A DNA stretch of 64,000 nt from Actinacidiphila rubida (GTDB taxonomy: Bacteria; Actinomycetota; Actinomycetes; Streptomycetales; Streptomycetaceae): assembly GCF_900110255.1 (NCBI RefSeq), contig NZ_FODD01000004.1, forward strand, positions 124,001 through 188,000. The letters run 5' to 3'. This document shows, piece by piece, positions 60,990-64,000 of this stretch. A program made the translations under genes and the position numbers. The notes under the pieces were generated by a model. That model did not search any database. It saw only the letters and a program-made list of their open reading frames with translations, and was not told the origin of the DNA. Within the stretch, counting starts at the first letter, position 1, and each line of letters starts with the position of its first letter.

Positions 60990-61829
60990 TCAGCCGGGTG
61001 TCGGGCCCGTGGCGACCGGACGGCCGGTGCCGGCGGTCCACTCGCTCCAGGAGCCCGGGTAGAGCGCGGGCACCGGCAGGCCAGCGACGGCCACCGCGAG
61101 GATCTCGTGCGCGGCGGAGACGCCGGACCCGCAGTAGACGCCGACCTCGGCGCCTTCCTTCGCGCCCACCGCCGCGAACCGCTCCGCGAGCCGGGCCGCG
61201 GGCAGGAACGTGCCGTCGGCGGTGACGTTGTCGGTGGTCGGCGCGCTCACCGCGCCGGGGATGTGGCCGGCCACGGGGTCGATCGGCTCGACCTCGCCGC
61301 GGTAGCGCTCCCCCGCGCGGGCGTCCAGCAGCACGCCCCGGCGCGCGAGGTCCGCCGCGCCGTCCGCGTCGAGGACCGGCAGCGCGCCCGGCCGCGGCAC
61401 GAAGTCGCCGTCGCCGGGCGGCGGTTCCTCGGTACTCAGCGGCAGCCCGGCCGCGGTCCACGCGCCGAGCCCGCCGTCCAGCACCCGTACGCGCTCGTGC
61501 CCGGCCCACCGCAGCAGCCACCAGGCCCGCGCCGGGCCCCAGCCGTTCCAGTCGTCGTACAGCACCACGTCGCGGTCCTCGGCGACCCCGGCGCGGCGCA
61601 TCGCGGCGCCGAACGCCTCGACGTCGGGCAGCGGGTGGCGGCCGCCGGCGCCGGGCGGCGCGGCGAGGTCGGCGTCGAGGTCGACGTACCGGGCGCCCGC
61701 GAGGTGTCCGGCGGCGTACTCGCCGTGTCCGGGCGGGCCGCCCATCCGGTAGCGCACGTCGATCAGGACCGGCGGCCGCGCGCCGCCCAGTTCGGCCGCG
61801 AGCGCGGCCGCGGAGATGATCGGTTCCAT
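60990..61829 (-). CDS. Two-domain rhodanese sulfurtransferase
   Basis: 279 residues from ATG 61829. An inactive N-terminal rhodanese domain (PPVLIDVRYRMGG, VVLYDDWNGWGPARAWWLL, with Asp in place of Cys) and a catalytic C-terminal domain (GVLLDARAGERYRGEVEPIDPVAGHIPGAVS, active loop VYCGSGVSAAHEILA). Thiosulfate- or 3-mercaptopyruvate-type sulfurtransferase in the cytoplasm. Monocistronic; the start lacks a clear ribosome site. Confidence 0.93.
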   Translation of the reverse strand: MEPIISAAALAAELGGARPPVLIDVRYRMGGPPGHGEYAAGHLAGARYVDLDADLAAPPGAGGRHPLPDVEAFGAAMRRAGVAEDRDVVLYDDWNGWGPARAWWLLRWAGHERVRVLDGGLGAWTAAGLPLSTEEPPPGDGDFVPRPGALPVLDADGAADLARRGVLLDARAGERYRGEVEPIDPVAGHIPGAVSAPTTDNVTADGTFLPAARLAERFAAVGAKEGAEVGVYCGSGVSAAHEILAVAVAGLPVPALYPGSWSEWTAGTGRPVATGPTPG

Positions 61830-62005
61830 GACGCCATTGTGGCGGGCGGAAGGGCGCGAACGGGACGCGGAACGAGGCGTACCGTTTCCCCCTCCTGGGC
61901 ACCAAGGGGATGAATGCGGCGCGGTCGGGGCGCGCCGCACAGCCGGTGGTGCAACGATCGGCGTGCCACATTCGCCCGAGTTGCCCGCGAGGAGCGCGTT
62001 CCGCG

Positions 62006-62791
62006 ATGACCGAAGTACCGAGCCGGCGTCCCTCCGGCACGCCCTGCTGGGCCAGCCTGATGGCCCACCGGGTCGATCGCGCGCTGGAGTTCTACGGCGC
62101 CCTGTTCGACTGGGAGTTCGTGCCCGGCCCCCGCCAGCTGGGTTCCTACGTGATCGCGCTGCGCGACGGGCGGCGGGTCGCGGGCATCGGCGAGGGCGCC
62201 GCCGAGCCGCACCGCCCGGTGTCCTGGGCGACGATGCTGGCGTCCGACGACGCGGACGCGGCGGCGGAGCTGGCCCGCGAGTGCGGCGGCACCGTCGGCA
62301 TCGGGCCGCTGAACGCGGACGAGGCCGGGCGTCTGGCGATCGCCGTGGACCCGTCGGGGGCGGTGTTCGGCATCTGGCAGGGCGACCGGCTGCCGGGCGC
62401 GGAGGTCGACGGCGAGCCCGGCACGGTCGCCTGGAGCGAGCTGTTCACGCGGGACGCGGGGCTGGTCGCGAAGTTCTACCAGACGGTGTTCGGCATGGGC
62501 GCCCCGGTTCCGGAGGAGGGCGGGGTCGACCGTGTGGTCCTCACGGCCGGCGGGCGGCCGGTCGCCGGTGTCCGCGGCGTGGGCCGCGATCTCCCGCGCG
62601 ACCGCGGCGCGCACTGGATGACGTACTTCGCGGTGTCCGACACCGATGCGGCGGTGACCCGGGCGGCGGGCCTCGGCGCCCGCGTCCTGGAGCCGCCTCG
62701 CGACTCCCCGTACGGCCGTCTGTCCACCGTCGCCGACCCCGAGGGCGCGGCCCTGACCCTGATCACCCCGCCCGCCGCCGGCGGGACCTGA
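62006..62791 (+). CDS. Duplicated VOC (glyoxalase/dioxygenase-fold) protein
   Basis: 261 residues from ATG 62006 (GAGGAG upstream). Two tandem VOC domains: GTPCWASLMAHRVDRALEFYGALFDWEF and GTVAWSELFTRDAGLVAKFYQTVFGMG, each ending with a DPxG motif (AVDPSGAVFGIWQ; VADPEGAALTLITPP). Metal ligands are only partly conserved. This 27-kDa class is annotated as hydroxylase or glyoxalase-like in streptomycetes; biochemical role unknown. Convergent with the ROK gene, 28 bp apart. Confidence 0.92.
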   Translation: MTEVPSRRPSGTPCWASLMAHRVDRALEFYGALFDWEFVPGPRQLGSYVIALRDGRRVAGIGEGAAEPHRPVSWATMLASDDADAAAELARECGGTVGIGPLNADEAGRLAIAVDPSGAVFGIWQGDRLPGAEVDGEPGTVAWSELFTRDAGLVAKFYQTVFGMGAPVPEEGGVDRVVLTAGGRPVAGVRGVGRDLPRDRGAHWMTYFAVSDTDAAVTRAAGLGARVLEPPRDSPYGRLSTVADPEGAALTLITPPAAGGT

Positions 62792-62819
62792 CCCGCCTCG
62801 GCCCCCGGGCCCGGGCCGG

Positions 62820-64000
62820 TCAGGCCGGTTCGGCCGTGGCGGAGGGGGTGGTGGGGGTGGTGGAGAGGAGCTGGGGGGCGTCGGCGAGGATCAGGCCCGC
62901 GGCGCCCCGGACTTCCGCGCCGTCGCCGAGGCCGCCGGTGACGATCGCCACGCCCTCGCCGGCCGAGGGCAGGGTGTGGCGGCGGACGCCCGCGCGCATG
63001 GGCTCCAGGATGTCCTCGCCCGCGCCCGCGAGGTCGCCGCCGACCACGATCAGCTGCGGGTTGAGCAGCGTCACGAGGGTCGACAGCGCGCGGCCCACCG
63101 CGTCGCCCGCGTCGCGGACGGCGCGCAGCGCACCGGTGTTGCGCTGCGCGATGAGCCCGGGCAGGTCCCGCGGGGCCACCGGGTGGCCCCAACTGTCGGA
63201 CAGCAGCCGGGCGATGGCGACGGGGCTGGCCACCGTCTCCAGGCATCCCCGGTTGCCGCAGCGGCAGATGAGGCCGTCGGCGATGAGCGGCAGGTGGCCG
63301 ATCTCGCCGGCCAGGCCCCGCGCGCCGAGCAGCAGCCGCCCGCTGCTGACGATCCCGGCGCCGATGCCCGCGGACAGCCGGACGTAGACCATGTCGCCGG
63401 CGTCCCGGCCCGCGCCGTACATCCGCTCGGCGAGGGCGCCCGCGTTCGCGTCGTTGGTGACGCGCACGGGCAGGGAGGTGCGGCGGCGCAGCTCGTCGGT
63501 GAGCCGCATGCCGACCCAGCCGGGCATGATGCCCTCGGCCCCCAGCGCGCCGCTGCCCAGCTCGACCGGGGAGGCGATGCCCGCGCCGATGCCGAGGACC
63601 CGGGCCCGGGCGACGCCGGTCTCCTGCAGGGCGCGGCCCACGAGCACCGCCACCAGGTCGAGGGTCTCCTCGGGGGCCCGGTCGACCTCCTTGGCGACCC
63701 AGTGCTCCCACAGCACGGACCCGAACAGGTCGCACAGGATCACCCGGACGTGCTGGTGCCCGATGTCCGCGCCGATCGCGTAACCCGCCGTCGGCACCAG
63801 CGACAGGGACTGCGCGGGCCGCCCGGTGCGCCGCGGTTCGGTCTCGTCGGCGCCCTCGTCCTCGGTGACCAGGCCGACCGCGATGAGGTCGGCGATCAGC
63901 GAGGAGACGGTGGCCCTGGACAGGCCCGTCACCCTGACGAGTTCGGGCCGGCTGCTGCGGGGCGCGGCGTGCAGGGCCTCCAGCACCCTCAGCCGTCCCA
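62820..64000 (-). CDS. ROK-family transcriptional repressor, N terminus outside window
   Basis: The frame remains open to the right edge, giving at least 392 residues. The first visible residues (GRLRVLEALHAAPRSSRPELVRVTGLSRATVSSLIADLI) form a winged helix, then GRPAQSLSLVPTAGYAIGADIGHQHVRVILCD, TNDANAGALAERMYG, GIGAGIVSSGRLLLGARGLAGEIGHL and the zinc motif CRCGNRGCLE. A sugar-responsive repressor; its target operon lies outside the window. The C terminus is Thr/Ser-rich (LLSTTPTTPSATAEPA). Confidence 0.9.
   Translation of the reverse strand, partial: GRLRVLEALHAAPRSSRPELVRVTGLSRATVSSLIADLIAVGLVTEDEGADETEPRRTGRPAQSLSLVPTAGYAIGADIGHQHVRVILCDLFGSVLWEHWVAKEVDRAPEETLDLVAVLVGRALQETGVARARVLGIGAGIASPVELGSGALGAEGIMPGWVGMRLTDELRRRTSLPVRVTNDANAGALAERMYGAGRDAGDMVYVRLSAGIGAGIVSSGRLLLGARGLAGEIGHLPLIADGLICRCGNRGCLETVASPVAIARLLSDSWGHPVAPRDLPGLIAQRNTGALRAVRDAGDAVGRALSTLVTLLNPQLIVVGGDLAGAGEDILEPMRAGVRRHTLPSAGEGVAIVTGGLGDGAEVRGAAGLILADAPQLLSTTPTTPSATAEPA

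Noticed and set aside
1-64000. Biosynthetic gene cluster, prophage, or integrated element
   Set aside because: No PKS/NRPS/terpene core, phage structural or integrase gene, tRNA attachment site or transposase was seen; gene order on the right is core-like.

Overview
This is a very GC-rich chromosomal stretch from a streptomycete-type actinomycete. The codon bias is extreme (third positions almost always G or C). It has Tat and lipoprotein signals, mycothiol-type and SepH genes, GTG/TTG starts and GTGA/ATGA gene overlaps. Roughly 56 protein-coding genes are supported. I saw no rRNA, tRNA, CRISPR array, insertion sequence or biosynthetic core enzymes.

Left part (about 1-26 kb, accessory). It opens with the tail of a carbohydrate-binding secreted protein and a GH12 endoglucanase carrying a ricin-B lectin domain. 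Next come a molybdopterin-fold protein, an SRPBCC protein, a secreted lamin-tail-domain protein ending in an eight-residue RGD-rich repeat, and a divergent NmrA/Rrf2 pair that shares a long palindromic operator. A divergent nutrient cluster follows. A minus-strand operon encodes a lipoprotein binding protein, two Dpp/Opp permeases, a fused two-domain ATPase and a ROK sugar-kinase homologue. A plus-strand operon encodes a ROK repressor, an M81 (MlrC-like) metallopeptidase and a CutC-family protein. Then come DUF4287, an HSL-type esterase and a TTIGYGD potassium channel. An iron-box-preceded efe locus follows, in which the EfeU permease and EfeO are one polypeptide, with EfeB downstream. After it are a DUF1003 protein, HtpX and a Tat-exported amidase.

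Right part (about 26.5-55 kb) is a conserved actinobacterial core block. Its order matches what I recall of the Mycobacterium tuberculosis Rv2689c-Rv2701c region: TRAM RNA methyltransferase, APC permease, two TrkA proteins, DUF3159, OB-fold protein, DUF3710, dut, DUF3093, DUF4193, suhB. Inserted into it are kdpE/kdpD without kdpFABC, a four-gene FtsX-type ABC exporter operon, a thioesterase, an SDR and the CutR/CutS two-component system. An 89-bp tandem duplication covers the start of dut. The block continues with ferrochelatase, an MFS transporter overlapping a sugar-lactone oxidase, and the cell-division protein SepH.

Right end (59.5-64 kb): mycothiol-dependent isomerase-like, DHFR-family, rhodanese and VOC proteins, and a ROK repressor cut by the window end.

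The strongest leads for follow-up are the Opp-ROK-M81-CutC locus, the fused EfeUO, the duplicated dut start, the RGD-repeat lamin-tail protein, the palindromic Rrf2/NmrA operator and the orphan KdpDE.
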